Positions 1 through 10,569 of a stretch of 64,000 bases of DNA are shown here, in pieces. The notes under the pieces are model-generated. The model had not been told where the DNA came from. It saw nothing but the letters and a program-made list of their open reading frames with translations, and searched no databases. A program made the translations under genes and the position numbers. Origin of the DNA: Ochotona curzoniae (lineage: Eukaryota; Chordata; Mammalia; Lagomorpha; Ochotonidae); assembly GCF_017591425.1 (NCBI RefSeq), contig NW_024465655.1, forward strand, positions 1,487,501-1,551,500, written 5' to 3'. Positions within the stretch are counted from its first letter, which is position 1; every line of letters starts with the position of its first letter.

Positions 1-427
1 CTGTATTACAGTGGACCTGATGCTGGGATACAGGAGGCATTTGTTTCCAAGTCACTTGTTGGGGCTGGGAGGGGAGGGATGCAGGAAATTCCTTTTCTCC
101 TGCTTTCTTTATGTGAATTTTCTTACCATTATAGTTACATAAAGCACCGTGGTCTCTCACCTGGCTTCCACAGCTCTTGTGAAGGGACTTGGTATATAAA
201 CAGCTGTTCACTTCGGTGCCTCTGGAATCTCAACCAGCTACTGTCTTACTCCAACCCCTGGCCATTTTTTATGATTTTATTTGCTCTCAATTTTGCTTTC
301 CTTAGGAGTCCTCTTCTGTGGTTGATCTAGGATTCACACAATACATATTTAATTAAATACCAGTCAGATACTATCATGCCCGCAATGTATTCCTATAATG
401 AGGTATAACAGTGCATATTCTTTTTTT
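1..427. other. Unique sequence, no gene seen
   Basis: No recognisable repeat or gene. A frame of 83 codons (79-330, plus) is rich in Phe, Leu and Ser with no recognised motif, as expected for T-rich noncoding DNA. The end (340-427) is AT-rich and leads into the tail of the SINE that follows. Confidence 0.5.
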
Positions 428-746
428 AAAAAAAGATTTATTTATTTTACTTGTAGGAGTTACAGAGAGAGAGGGAGTGACAGAGAAAGAGATCTTCCAT
501 TTGCTGGTTCATTCTGCAAATGGTTGTAACAGCCACTGCTGGCTGGATCTCAAGTTGGGGGCCAGGAGGTTCTGGGTCTCCCACATGGATGTAGGGGCCG
601 AGGCTTTGGGCCATCCTCTTTTGTTTTCCCAGGCCATTAGCAGGGAGTAGAATCAGAAATGGAACAGCTGGAGTTGAACTGTTGCCCATAGGGATGCTGG
701 CATCTTAGGCAGAGGATTAGCTTACTATACCCCTGGGCTGACCCTA
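428..746 (-). mobile_element. CSINE (lagomorph tRNA-derived SINE), diverged
   Basis: Minus-strand copy. It opens with the A-tail complement and AAAGATTTATTTATTTTA, then the GAGAGAG...GAGATCTTCCAT block, TCTCCCACATGG, CTTTGGGCCATCC and CCCAGGCCATTAGCAGGGAG. It ends at the SINE head (CTGGGCTGACCC). Near full length but well diverged, so an older copy. Confidence 0.85.
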
Positions 747-1239
747 TAGCTCTAATTTCAGCTCCTTTGCTTTGTGGTGCTAGTTTGATGTAGTCTCATT
801 TCAAAGCAATTAAAAATAAAAAAGTGAATTTTAGATTTGCTTCATGTAATTTCTTTCCAATGTTGTTTATTTCTCTGTGTGGATCAATTCACTGGATTTA
901 TTCTATTTGAGAGACAGACACAGAGAACTTTTGTTCGTGAAAAAATCTTTGCTTCCTCCTTCCCCTTTTCTCTGTGTAGAGTTCTGAATTGACAGCGTTC
1001 CTTCCATCATCCCTTTGAAGACATCACTCTGTTGTCTTTTGGCAATGGTGGTTTCTGATGAAATGTCTGTTTCAATTCTTATCTTTAGTTCTCTATAGCT
1101 TTTTTTTTTCTGTTGTTGACTATTCTGTTTGGTGATATCTAAGTGTTTGGATCTGTGCTTTTTAATTTGCTATAAATTTTTATTATAGTTTCCTATTATT
1201 CTCTAGTTATTAGATGCTCTTATTTTACAGAGTTTTGTA

Positions 1240-1520
1240 ACAAGAGAAAGAAGAGTAGAAAGTGTCAAAGGGAGGGAGAACAGAGAGAGAGAGAGAAGGA
1301 AGAGAGAGACAGAGACCAAGGTCCCCTTTCGCTCCGTGAGTGTTGGATCCTGTACACAGTCCAGGTCTTCCCCCAGGCTTGCCAGGAATTCAGCGACCTG
1401 AACCTGCCCTTCCCTGCCGCCTCCTAAAGTGCAGATAAGTGGGAAACTGGATTCAGGGAGTGAGCCAGGACTTGAACCTGTGTGCTCCTGTCTGGGGTTC
1501 CCAGATATGAGCATCCCAAG
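1240..1520 (-). mobile_element. Diverged CSINE-like copy with GA-rich tract
   Basis: A purine tract (about 1268-1318) sits where the SINE CT tail lies. It is followed by a weak match to the SINE body and a clearer end: GGGAGTGAGCCAGGACTTGAACCTGTG, then a CA/GG head-proximal part. Among the most diverged copies here; boundaries are uncertain. Confidence 0.5.
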
Positions 1521-1576
1521 CACTTTTTGCTGCTTTCACTATTTTTTGGTGTGCCTTTTCCTGAGGTATTTCTATT

Positions 1577-1781
1577 GACTTATCTTTTTTTTTTAATTTA
1601 TTGTTGCTTACATTGTATTATGTAGTACAGTTTTATAGGCGCTGGGGATTCCCCCCACCCCTCCCATACCCCTCCCCCCATGGTGGATTCCTCCACCTTG
1701 TTGCATAACCATAGTTCAAGTTCAGTTGAGATTCATTGCTTGCAAACACATGCCTAGCATAAAGTTCAGCGACTTATCTTT
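1577..1781 (-). mobile_element. Young lagomorph L1, 5'-truncated 3' end, with TSD
   Basis: Inserted on minus. A T run, then ACATTGTATTATGTAGTACAG, a C-rich block (about 1651-1680) and GGTGGATTCCTCCACCTTGTTGCATAACC, the complement of the lagomorph L1 3' UTR. Direct repeats GACTTATCTTT at 1577-1587 and 1771-1781 are the target-site duplication. Only about 185 bases of element remain, so truncation at integration was severe. A second, longer copy lies at 37425-37789. Confidence 0.85.
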
Positions 1782-2300
1782 AAGTTTCCTTTGCCCTTCG
1801 TTTTTCACTTATGTCAGACTTTCTTAGAGGCATGCTTCCTCTGTCTTCTGTACTTTTTGGTTGTAGCATTTCTGTTCTATGCGTTCATACAGTTTTTTAT
1901 CCCTCTGCCAACATTATCCACTTGACCTCGTGTGTTGTCCTTCCTTCGGTGATTACCCTTGACATTTTAATCAGGTGTTCTATTTTCTTGCTGCTTTTTC
2001 CCCCCCTTTGTCTCACTTGTTCTTTGCCTCCTTTCCCTTTTACTACTTTTTAAAACAATTGTTTTAAAATTTGACATACAGTTGTCTTTAGTGTGTGATG
2101 TTAGGAGTTGCTTTAGAATTTATAGAACACTTAAGTGTTTAACTTACCAGTTCATTGTTCTGTTTCACTAAGGACTTTTTGACCATTTATTTCCAGCTTT
2201 CACATTCTGGTCTTAGCCTTGCTGTCACTTTCCATTTATGATTCCTATACTAAATTATTACTCTCATTTTTAAATTTTAAATCAGGATTGGAATAACGAA

Positions 2301-3022
2301 GGCCCAATGGCCAAACAAGTTAGGTAGCTGTTTTGGTAAGTAGATTTTTACTATAACACAACCATGCTAATTCATCTGCATAATTTTATTAGTAGCATCT
2401 TCACCACAAAGAGTTTAGAGACCGCAATGCCTGAAATGCATTTTGAGTTTTATAGAAAAAAAAGTTTACCAATTCCTATTCTAAATGGATTATTATTTTT
2501 AAAAGCATTTCAGTACAAGAAAGAAACCACATTTACCCTGGAATCTCCACTTTTGATGTTTTTCATTCCTTTGTGTAGTTTGCAGAAGCAAAAAGGGGTG
2601 TTTCTCTTCTTCCCCATCATGACAGTCCCAGCTGACACTCTAAGAGGTAACACAGCTTAACAAGAGAGGTGCATACTAAATTGATTTGATCAGTTTGACC
2701 TGATCATGTACAATCCATAATTTCTTATTGGATGTGGTAGGTAGGAGGATTTCTTTATGGACCACTCCTTGGAGGAGGAAGAGGAGCTGACATCCCAGGA
2801 AGGCAGGAGAATACCATAGCAAAGTTGGTTCTAACCCCCACAATCTCCATCGTCAAAGTGCTGTCCCAGGAAGGTAATGGTTTCTGAGCCCTGCATGTCT
2901 CTAGCTGCTATCATTTTCCTTGTGACTAAAACCTTCCCTTAATATTTCTTACAGGTGTTGTAGAAGTGGATGCTTTGAGCTCTGCTGTAAATGTCAGTGT
3001 TTCTCATCTTCATTTCTTAAAA
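2301..3022. other. Unassigned AT-rich intergenic/intronic sequence
   Basis: No repeat head or tail, no recognised domain. A frame of 98 codons (2364-2660, plus) shows no motif. I see nothing functional here. Confidence 0.4.
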
Positions 3023-3081
3023 GTGTGTGTGTGCGCACATGCGTGTGTGTATGTGTGTGTGCATACACACACACACGTGTG
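3023..3081. repeat. 59-bp strictly alternating purine-pyrimidine tract (TG/CA), Z-DNA-prone
   Basis: Every base from 3023 to 3081 alternates purine and pyrimidine: (GT)n, then GCGCACATGCG, (TG)n, GCATACACAC and (CA)n, ending ACGTGTG. The TG half and the CA half are inverse complements around GCATAC, so the tract can also fold as a hairpin. The low-complexity Cys/Val and His/Thr peptides readable across it are artefacts. Confidence 0.95.
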
Positions 3082-3330
3082 GAGTTGGAGTATAGAATTC
3101 TGTGGAAAGAACTGTTTTTCCCCGTAATGTAAGGACAGTGCTCCTCTCTCTCACTGGCATCATTTGGGATGGGAAATGTGGCTTCAACCTCGTCTTCGCT
3201 TCTCTGTACACACAAACGCTGTGCCACAGTTTGAATTTCTTTCTGTTTCTTGTTCTTGTTACTGGTTTAACCTTTGGGATGTGTGTCTATGGTTTTCATC
3301 ACCTTATTTTTCAACCATTGCTTCTTTTGT

Positions 3331-3645
3331 AATGAAAGACTTATTGATTTGAAAGATAGAGTTGCTGAGAGAGAAGAAAGTCAGGCAGAGAACACTTGTC
3401 CTTCTGCTGGTTCACTGGACATGATGGCCTGGGCTGGTTGAAGCTAGGGACCCAGAGCTCCCATTTGCATCTCCCACATGGGTCCAGGCAGGTAGATCAT
3501 CTTCTACTGCCTTCTCAGGCGTCTCAGCAGGAAGTTGTATTAGAAGTGGAGTAACTGGAACTTGCACTGAACTGGAACTTGCTCATGTGGGACTGGTGGT
3601 ATCACAGGGGGCAGGTTAATCCACTGCACCACAGTGCTGGCGCCA
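3331..3645 (-). mobile_element. CSINE, diverged
   Basis: Minus copy starting AAAGACTTATTGATTTGAAAG, with TTCTGCTGGTTCACTGGAC, CATCTCCCACATGGG and AGCAGGAAG. It ends in the SINE head complement (TTAATCCACTGCACCACAGTGCTGGCGCC). A short duplication of CTGGAACTTGC occurs near 3556-3590. Confidence 0.85.
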
Positions 3646-3649
3646 CAAG

Positions 3650-4640
3650 CATTAGCTCTTATTTTTCTGTTTCTCTCTAAGGTTTCTAATTATCTATATC
3701 TCTCTCTATATATATATTAGCAATTTGAATTGTCCTACATCTCATGAATATTCTGCTTATTGCTTTAATTCTTTTTTTTTTATCTTTGTGGAGTTTATTT
3801 TGGGTAGTTTTCCATTGCAGTGCCTTCTAATTTGCTAACCTTTAATGGCTGGCCTGACATCAATTTTACCTGCATTTTGTCTTTAAATGATAATTGTGTG
3901 TCTTTGTTCGTATCCTCTATATTCCTACTTAATATGGTCAGTTTTTTCTCTCGGTTGTTGATCATGTAACAGAGCCAGTCACCGAGTCGGGATCTGTGTT
4001 TCCTAATGCTGTCATCACTTGTCAGTTTTCAGTTTGTTTGTTATTGATTTATTGCCTTATGGCCCATCTCCTTCTGTTGTGTGCCTGGTGATTTTTTTTT
4101 TTTTACTGAATGTAAGACCTTATGAATTTTACCTTTTGGCTGCTAGAAATTTTCATGTTCCAATATCTGTTGCTGAGTGTTGTTCCAGAATGTGTGTGTG
4201 TGTTTAAAGATTTGTTCATTATTTTTATTGGAAAGGCAGATTTATAGAGAGGAAGAGAGACAGAAAGATTCTCTGTCCACTGGTTCACTCCCCAAGTGAC
4301 CACAATGCCTGGAGGTGAGCCGATCTGAAGCCAGTAGTCAGGGGCTTCTCCCAAGTCTCCCACATAGGTGCAGGGTCCCAAGGCTTTGGGCCATCCTTGA
4401 CTGCTTTCCCAGGCCACAAGCAGGGAGCTGAAAGGGAAATGATCTGGCACCAGTATGAGATGCCAGCATGTACAAGGTGAGGATTCAGTCACTGAGCCAT
4501 CATGCTGGGCCCCAGGAGGTGGTTATCTGAGAACGTTTGATTCTTCTGGAGGTCACCTCTGGGCTTGGTTAACTTAGTTCAGGGCCACATCTAGGGGAGG
4601 AATGCTTTCATTTAAGTGAATGCCTCCTGTCTGCAGGATT
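3650..4640 (-). mobile_element. LINE-1 5'-UTR/ORF1 remnant (old L1M), split by a SINE
   Basis: T-rich complement of an old L1 upstream region: TTCTGCTTATTGC, GTCTTTAAATGATAATTG-like and the ACTGAATGTAAGACCTTATGAATTTTACCTTTTGGCTGCTAG stretch resemble the L1M 5' region. The flank after the SINE (4515-4640) appears to continue it (TTCTTCTGGAGGTCACCTCTGGGCTTGGTTAACTTAGTTCAGG). No coding potential left. Confidence 0.5.
4203..4514 (-). mobile_element. CSINE, near full length
   Basis: Minus copy from TTTAAAGATTTGTTCATT through TTGGAAAGGCAGAT, CACTGGTTCACTCCCCAAGTG, GTCTCCCACATAGGTGCAGGGTCCCAAGGCTTTGGGCC to head complement CATGCTGGGCCCC. Inserted in the L1 remnant, next to a short TG run (4190-4202). 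Confidence 0.93.
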
Positions 4641-5069
4641 CTACAATGGCTCCAGAAACTTTGCTCACCCAGTGCTCTCCATTGCTGTCATGCTACTTTC
4701 ATGATTATGTTCCATGAAAGCTAACATGAAATGTTACACATGTAATTCCTGTTGGTTATCACTGATTGCTTAAGGTGGGGAGATGGTCCAGGTGGACCGA
4801 AGCTGTGCATGCTCTGAAGAAACAGGTGCTGCTTTCTGGATGAATGAAAAGTTCAGCAGTCAAAGCACGTGGGGGAGATGTGTCATTCTGGTGTTACTTG
4901 CAGATGGAGAGGGTCCCAGGGAAACAGTGACAGAGCAGCCTCTAGGACTTGAGAACAATCCTTGACTAACCACCAGGAAGACAATGGAGACATCAGTCTT
5001 AGGTCCACAAGGAACCCAGTTCTGTGAATAACCAGAATGAACTCAGAAGCATTCTTCCCTAGAGTATAA
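4641..5069. other. Unique sequence, no gene seen
   Basis: No recognised repeat or exon. A 60-codon frame (4783-4965) has no motif. Confidence 0.4.
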
Positions 5070-5240
5070 GATACGTTCTTACGACACTTGCCTTTGGTTT
5101 GGCCACACGAGACCCTGAATGGAGAACTCAGTAGAGCCTGCTTGAGCTATTGACCTATAGGGTGCTTCCGTGATAACTGAGCATTGCTTTGGAGTGGCTG
5201 AATTTGGGGTATGTCTGTTGTGCAGCAATAGAAAACTCAA
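5070..5240 (+). mobile_element. Possible LTR/MaLR 3'-end remnant
   Basis: The end GGCTGAATTTGGGGTATGTCTGTTGTGCAGCAATAGAAAACTC resembles the conserved 3' terminus of mammalian MaLR-type LTRs (an AATTTGGGG...GTTACAGCAGCAATAGAAAACT-like ending). The upstream part is too decayed to align by eye. Confidence 0.4.
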
Positions 5241-5856
5241 CACTGCACAATGCACGTTTTTCTATGGCTAGGCAGAGCAAGCGGATGCTCTTCCAAGTTT
5301 GGTCCCCTCTCATCCTTCTGGCTGATTCTTTTTCCGGGCTCTGTTGCCTTGCTCACGTGCCTGTGACAGCGAGGTCTCGCCTGAATGCTCCAGGAAGAAC
5401 TCTCGAGGTCTCTGCACAGCCCTTGCCTTTCTGGCCCTTGGCCCTGGGAACACCCCACGTCACTCCTGGCTCTGCTGGGGGCTTTCTCCCTGTGCTATGG
5501 CCTGGCAGCTCTCTTTCTTCATTGATTTCAGATTTTTCAGTGGTCACTATCCTTGACAGTGCCACGTCCTGTGTGTTACAACCCATTGTTTCCAATATTT
5601 TGCTTGGTTTTTGGTGGTTTTAGGGAAGTACAGTAAAATTAGTCTCAGTTTTTGACCAAGATGGAATAACAAAGTTCCCCTTAAAATAGGATTGGAATTA
5701 AGTACTGTTTTAAAATTGGGGCTTGCAAATGGCTCTAAAAATGCACATCTTTTCAGTGACAGAACATCAGTATCCTCTCTCTATACATGAACAATGTTGA
5801 TTACAGAAATTCCCTACCGGTACTTTCTATATAGGTGGAGAATAAAATCTTAATGA
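5241..5856. other. Unique, locally GC-rich sequence
   Basis: The 5270-5530 part is richer in G+C than its surroundings and gives overlapping frames on both strands (144 codons plus, 80 and 73 minus). That pattern reflects composition rather than coding. No domain recognised. Confidence 0.4.
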
Positions 5857-6178
5857 AGGAATCAGCACTGTGGCACAGTGAGTTAAGTCATCATGTACAG
5901 CATCAGCATCCCATGTGGGCACCGGTATGAGTTCCAGCTGCTTTGCTTCCAATTCAACTCCCAGTTAACAGGCCTGGGAAAGCAGTGCAAGGTGGGCTAA
6001 AGGCTTGGGCCTGTGCCATACATGATGGAGACCTTGTTGGAGTTCTGGACTCCTAGCTTTAGATTGGCTCAGTGTTGGTCTTTATAGCCATTTGTGGAGT
6101 GAACCAGCAGATCAAAGATCTCTCGTACGTTTGTCTTTGGCTTTCTCTGTAACTGTCTTATAAAAAGTAAATCTGAAA
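5857..6178 (+). mobile_element. CSINE, diverged
   Basis: Plus copy: ATCAGCACTGTGGCACAGTGAGTTAAG head, CAGCATCCCATGTGGGCACCGGT, GGCCTGGGAAAGCAGTG, GCCATTTGTGGAGTGAACCAGCAGATCAAAGATCTCTC, then a CT tail and a short A-rich end (TTATAAAAAGTAAATCTG). Confidence 0.88.
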
Positions 6179-6646
6179 TCTGGCGCCAGACTTCTGAATG
6201 AGCAGTGGGATGTGTAAGCTGTTGGTTTCTTGGCATTGCTGTCCTCCCACCCCACGTTAGGAGTCAAACTGGCAGAAATTGCAGGAGGTTCTCCTGTGAT
6301 CCGTTTTCCTTCGTTCTCGGTGCATTAAAAAAAATTAGATTCTCACTGGAACATCAGATCTTACTTTGCAAAGAGATGCTGGTATTTGGGATGACACATT
6401 GCCTTTTATACTCCCTATGCCTCCTTCATTCAGAAGTTCCCATAGCCAGTGCTAACGGCTCTGGAGATCAAGAGTGCGAAGATGAAGCCTGTTGTTATGA
6501 AGCCCTTTGAATGGTCCAAGCCTGTGAGCTACTTCAAGGCTTTTCTCTGCTCCCTCTGATGGGTAGCTTGCTTGCTGGGTGTGAGTCCCTGCTGCACCAG
6601 ACTACTGCCTGGCTGCTCACCTGCAGTGCAGCTGCTGAAGCTGGGG

Positions 6647-6712
<66 letters not shown>

Positions 6713-7214
6713 GAGTTGGGCCATTCTCGTGTGCTTGCTGTTGAGGACTTTGAGGCAAAGAAACTTGAGCCCATGAGTTTTTAAATGCCTTCCTGGAGTA
6801 ACATGGCCACAAGTGCTTACTACAGGAGCAGGTTTTGTCTAACTGGCCAAATCCTAGAACCTTATGCCCTGAATGAACTTGAAGAGCCAAGGTATGCACG
6901 TAAAAGACCAGCTAATCATGTGGATATAGCAGTTGAAGTTTGTTGCATTACCCATGTACTGCTCAGTGTTTTTCAAGCGTTCCTGTGCCTGTGAGTCTGG
7001 TGACACAAATGCCAATGGGATCCTACACGTCTGGGTGGGAACTGGAGATCCTGTCTTTCTCCAGATCAGGAGCACAGGTCCTAACCCACTGCTTTCCTGG
7101 ACACACCACAGCAGGGGCCAGATCAGGGCAAAGGGGAGACTCAAGCAAATACATTCTGACAGGAGAACCAAGTGTCCCAAGTGGTAGCTTAGCTCCTTAA
7201 CCTTTTATGGTTAG
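6179..7214. other. Unique sequence containing a TG microsatellite
   Basis: About 1 kb with no retroposon apart from the TG repeat at 6650-6709. Several frames (101 codons at 6205-6510; 108 codons minus at 6854-7180) lack recognisable motifs. Frames crossing the repeat encode only Cys-Val or His-Thr runs. Confidence 0.45.
6650..6709. repeat. Perfect (GT)30 microsatellite
   Basis: Uninterrupted GT dinucleotides for 60 bases. Long perfect arrays of this kind are usually length-polymorphic and can adopt Z-DNA. Confidence 0.97.
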
Positions 7215-7605
7215 AACGACAGCAAAAGAAAAGACTTCACAATCCTGAGCTCTTAAGATAGAAAGGCTCACCTGTATTTGAGCAGACCCAGTGTGAACAC
7301 AGGTGCTCTTCTAAAGGGGCCATTTCCCACAGAAGGAGGAAATGTAACTACTGAGGGTGACATGCTGTAAGAAGATGCGAAGAGGGTTCGTGAGCCAAGG
7401 GACACAAGAAATGCAGGCTCAGGAGGTGCTAAGTCAAGGCCATGCACTCTCCTCTGGAGCCTCCCTGACCATACCTTGAACCTCACTTGCTGATGCTGAG
7501 AGTCAACACCTGACTTCTGGACTGTACCAAGTTAAATGTGCAATGGTTTAAGCCACCAGCTTTGTGATAACTTGTCACAGTAGCTATAGAACAGAGTAAT
7601 TAGGG
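7215..7605 (+). mobile_element. MaLR-type LTR remnant
   Basis: The right half reads as the typical 3' part of a MaLR-class repeat: GTGAGCCAAGGGACACAAGAAATGCAGG, CTCTCCTCTGGAGCCTCC, CTGACTTCTGGACTGTACC, GGTTTAAGCCACCAGCTTTGTGATAACTTGTCACAGTAGCTATAGAACAGAGTAATTAG. The left half is weaker. No internal region or partner LTR is present, so it is a decayed solo copy. Confidence 0.75.
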
Positions 7606-8371
7606 AAAGGGAAAAGCAACTACCGAGCCCTTCACAAATGTAATTTTTCATCCTTTTCCTAAGGAGCGAACCATCACTGACTTGAGAGATCGCAAAACAT
7701 GGCCATAGCAAGCAATGTGTTCTAGGAAGAAGCTAGCAGTCATGAAGCATTCACTCCTTAATTATGAGGATTTTTCAGAAGTTTACGGAAAAGGAAATTG
7801 AAAGTTGTTTATTTTGGTATAAAGGTTAATGCAAAGTGCATATCTTGAAAGAAGTATGGATTTTTTTGCACCATAATAAATGTATTTTGTGATTCCATTT
7901 TTTTTTCTTGGAAACCAGTATCTTTCTATAAGAATTTGAGGCACAGGAAGAAGTTTTCCTGATTTTCTAAGAGAACATTGGGAATTTTCTCTGATAAAGT
8001 CTCAGTACTAAGTGACCAGCTATCCCCAAGGAAAGCTGTCCCTCTCTCCCCTACATCGCAGGCCCCTGCCTGCTTCACTTTGCCCAGAAGCTATTGCTCC
8101 TGTGGTCTGAAGTGCATCATCTTGTAGCTGCTATCAGAAAGCACAGAAGCTTGAGTTACTAAGATCTAATTAGTTCACAAGAGAACTTAGAAGGGAGGGA
8201 CAAAGAAGCATTTTGACATGATGGAAAAGCCAAGACACATTTAGAATGCTTTATTTGTTTATTTTTCAAATTTTCTTTTAGGAACTAGAAAACCTATTGT
8301 CTAGGTCAGTTTGTTCAAGTTGACATTGATAAAATTTTGAAAGTTTGAGTGAGGAAGGAGAAAGATCTCAT
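7606..8371. other. Mostly unique AT-rich sequence
   Basis: Contains the mariner-like fragment described separately (about 7755-7918). The remainder shows no gene. The last 16 bases of the flank duplicate at 8715-8730 as the target site of the next SINE. Confidence 0.45.
7755..7918. mobile_element. Possible non-autonomous mariner-like fragment
   Basis: Starts TTTTTCAGAAGTTTACGGAAAAGG and ends ATTCCATTTTTTTTTCTTGGAAACC, weakly inverted ends. Its interior GTTGTTTATTTTGG is shared with a fragment at 30200-30255. The layout (AAGTT...GGAAAA ends, TTTATTTTGG core, TTGCACCATAATAAATG) recalls short mariner-derived repeats, but I cannot name the family. Confidence 0.35.
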
Positions 8372-8387
8372 GAAAAAGTTAACCTTT

Positions 8388-8714
8388 TAAAGATTTATTT
8401 TTTTATTATTTTTTCATTGGAAAGGCGGATATACAGAGAGGAGAGACAGAGAGGAAGATCTTCCATCTGATGATTCACTCCCCAAGTGAGCGCAACGGGC
8501 CGATACTATGCCGATCCGAGGCCAGGAGCCTCTTCCAGGTCTCCCACGTGGGTGCAGGGTCCCAAAGCTTTGGGCTGTCCTCAACTGCTTTCCCAGGCCA
8601 CAGGCAGGGAGCTGGAAGGGAAGCGGGGCTGCCGGGATTAGAACCGGTGCCCATATGGGATCCCGGGCGTGCAAGGCGAGGACCTTTAACCACTTGCGCC
8701 ACCGCGCCGGGCCC
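8388..8714 (-). mobile_element. Young CSINE with perfect 16-bp TSD
   Basis: Minus copy, almost identical to the one at 28178-28508. Complete from AAAGATTTATTTTTTTATT tail complement through GATCTTCCATCTGATGATTC, GGTCTCCCACGTGGGTGCAGGGTCCCAAAGCTTTGGG and GGTGCCCATATGGGATCC to CCGCGCCGGGCCC. GAAAAAGTTAACCTTT occurs at 8372-8387 and 8715-8730 as a perfect duplication. It still has CpG sites in its head (8640-8714), so CpG decay has had little time. Confidence 0.97.
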
Positions 8715-8730
8715 GAAAAAGTTAACCTTT

Positions 8731-9984
8731 AATATCCTTAAGATAAACAAACCACTGTTTTAGTAACATAAGATTAAACCATGTAGCTCAAATTCCCCAG
8801 GCAGGTGGAAATGTTTGGTTGAGAAGTTAAGATATTGCTGGGAACACCCAAACCCATATGGAAGTGCCTGATTCTAAATCCTGGTTCTGTTTCTAATTTC
8901 AGCCCCCTGTTCATGTGCAGCAGTTGAGGGTGGTTCAAGTGGCTGGGTCCCTGACAATGGGAGACCTGAATGGAATGGGATTTCTGCATACTGGTCACTT
9001 GAGGAGTGACCCAGAAGATGGGAACTCTGTCTGCTCTCTCCATCTTTCAAATGAAGAAGAAATCACGAAAATTAGAAAAAGAGGCCCCAAGGAAAATGTG
9101 CAGAAAAGATGACTCAATCTATTAATTATAAAAAGATGATTTCCTCACTGCTGCATATCTCTCTCCTGCCTCCTCCCTCAGACACACAAGCATACCCAGA
9201 CTAGGCTGGTACTTAGAGAGAACAGAGAGAAGTGAGCACTCAGGATTCGGCTTCAGAGCTTCTAACTCCATCGCTCTCTCTATTCAGCCATGCTCTGGGA
9301 GCTGATTTTCTTAAGAGATGAACTCAGCATAAAGAGTTGAGATTATCCATCCTTTGCATGTTTTTGAGTCTATACTGTATTATTGTGAAAAATTAAGCAG
9401 CACACATGTGAACTCATTAATTTGCACAAGAGTTGATAGTTTCCACAAAATTGTGGTATAACCACATGGTGTTGTTAGCCTGGTAGACATCCAGAGAACC
9501 TGAAGGAAGGCTCAGGATTTGAGTGTCCAAGGAGATGTGTGTGGCAGAATTAGGGGACCTACTAAGTGTTATGTAGAAGTTAGAACGTTTCTTCTTAATT
9601 AGAGCAGACATACAGAGCTGGAAATCTTTTGGAGAACAGGGGCCACTGAAGCCTCTTACGGCCAGTAAGGCTTCCTTCCTAAGCAGGCCACATCTCCAGA
9701 AAGGGATCCAAGAGCTGTGTGTAGTGCTGTGTCCAGGGTGAAGCCTTCTGTACCTGACCATCGTCCTGAGCCTTGACCTCGGCCTTCAGGAAGCTTGCAA
9801 GGCATGCATCACGGATGGTGTGAGTTACTGTTCTGCTTCTGGCATATTATGCTTTTGCTTCTTTAAGTCTCTCCAGCAAGTTCCTTTGTTTTCCAGGGCA
9901 CTAATATCACCCTGTCCAATCAAGTTCAGAATTACAGTATGGTACTCGTAATATTGTCATGAATCAAACCCAAAGTCCAATTGA
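8731..9984. other. 1.25 kb repeat-poor unique sequence
   Basis: No SINE or LINE recognised. Longest frames are 114 codons (minus 9417-9761) and 89 codons (minus 8774-9043), without motifs. I can say only that it is single-copy in appearance. Confidence 0.4.
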
Positions 9985-10010
9985 GTGTATGTGTGTGTGT
10001 GTGTGTGTGT
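9985..10010. repeat. (TG)n microsatellite, short
   Basis: GTGTATGTGTG then TG to 10010, about 13 units with one interruption. Confidence 0.9.
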
Positions 10011-10129
10011 ACAAGCCACAAGCATGTAGATCAGGTCAGAGAAGAAACTGGACCATGTTGTTAAGGGTCAGCATTTCAGATTCATCTCCTGAAATTAGGA
10101 GTTGATTTCAGAAAGAATTCAAGCAGATT

Positions 10130-10345
10130 ATCATATAGCTGATTATCATTTTAGGTAGATCATTCTGGGTACAGAGGAGCTATTGATTTACATGTGATTG
10201 TGGCTTGGGCGGGGTGAGGGGAGCAACATGGTGAAGGAAGTTTGGGGGCAGGCAAATTAGTAAAGAAGGTATTGCAGTGGGGCAAGTGAGCAGTGAACGA
10301 AAACCATTACAGTGGGGGTGGGAGGGGAAAGGAATTAGGTGGACA
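10130..10345 (+). mobile_element. Ancient interspersed repeat, unclassified
   Basis: ATCATTCTGGGTACAGAGGAG...GATTGTGGCTTGGGCGGGGTG...TATTGCAGTGGGGCAAGTGAG...CAGTGGGGGTGGGAGGGG follows the order of a common old mammalian repeat (AGATCACTCTGGCTGC / GATGGTGGCTTGGACTAGGG / GGCAGTGGAGG in consensus-like form). The downstream part of a similar repeat seems present at 46195-46450. I cannot assign the class. Confidence 0.4.
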
Positions 10346-10569
10346 GTTGTTAGAACGGGGGCAAAGACATCCACTGAAGCTTGTGAGCATGTGAAAGTGG
10401 GAGCATGTGAATCGGAAAGAACAGAGATTAAATGAGACATTGAGGTCTTTCACCATGCTTCTGTATATAGGCATAATAATTTATTCCTACAATAAATTAC
10501 TATCCATTGTACTTTCTTGTAGCCTACTGCCTTTCTGCTTTGTATTTTATTGTTTTGTGTATTTCAGTA

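Larger units (their letters stand above)
840..2300 (-). mobile_element. LINE-1 5'-region/ORF1 remnant (old L1M type), interrupted
   Basis: T-rich sequence matching the complement of the upstream part of old mammalian L1. Examples are the stretch around 1000-1070 (CTTTGAAGACATCACTCTGTTGTCTTTTGGC, CATGGTTTCTGATGA-like) and phrases recurring in the other L1 5' remnants of this window. It is interrupted by a SINE-like copy (about 1240-1520) and a young L1 3' end (1577-1781). The part beyond 1800 is assigned by continuity only. No intact reading frame. Confidence 0.5.

Noticed and set aside
5189..5623. A 144-codon coding frame
   Set aside because: Overlapping frames exist on both strands in GC-rich DNA, no motif is recognisable, and the start overlaps an LTR-like end.
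6511..6899. Frames encoding long Cys-Val or His-Thr runs
   Set aside because: They are translations of the (GT)30 repeat in different frames, not proteins.
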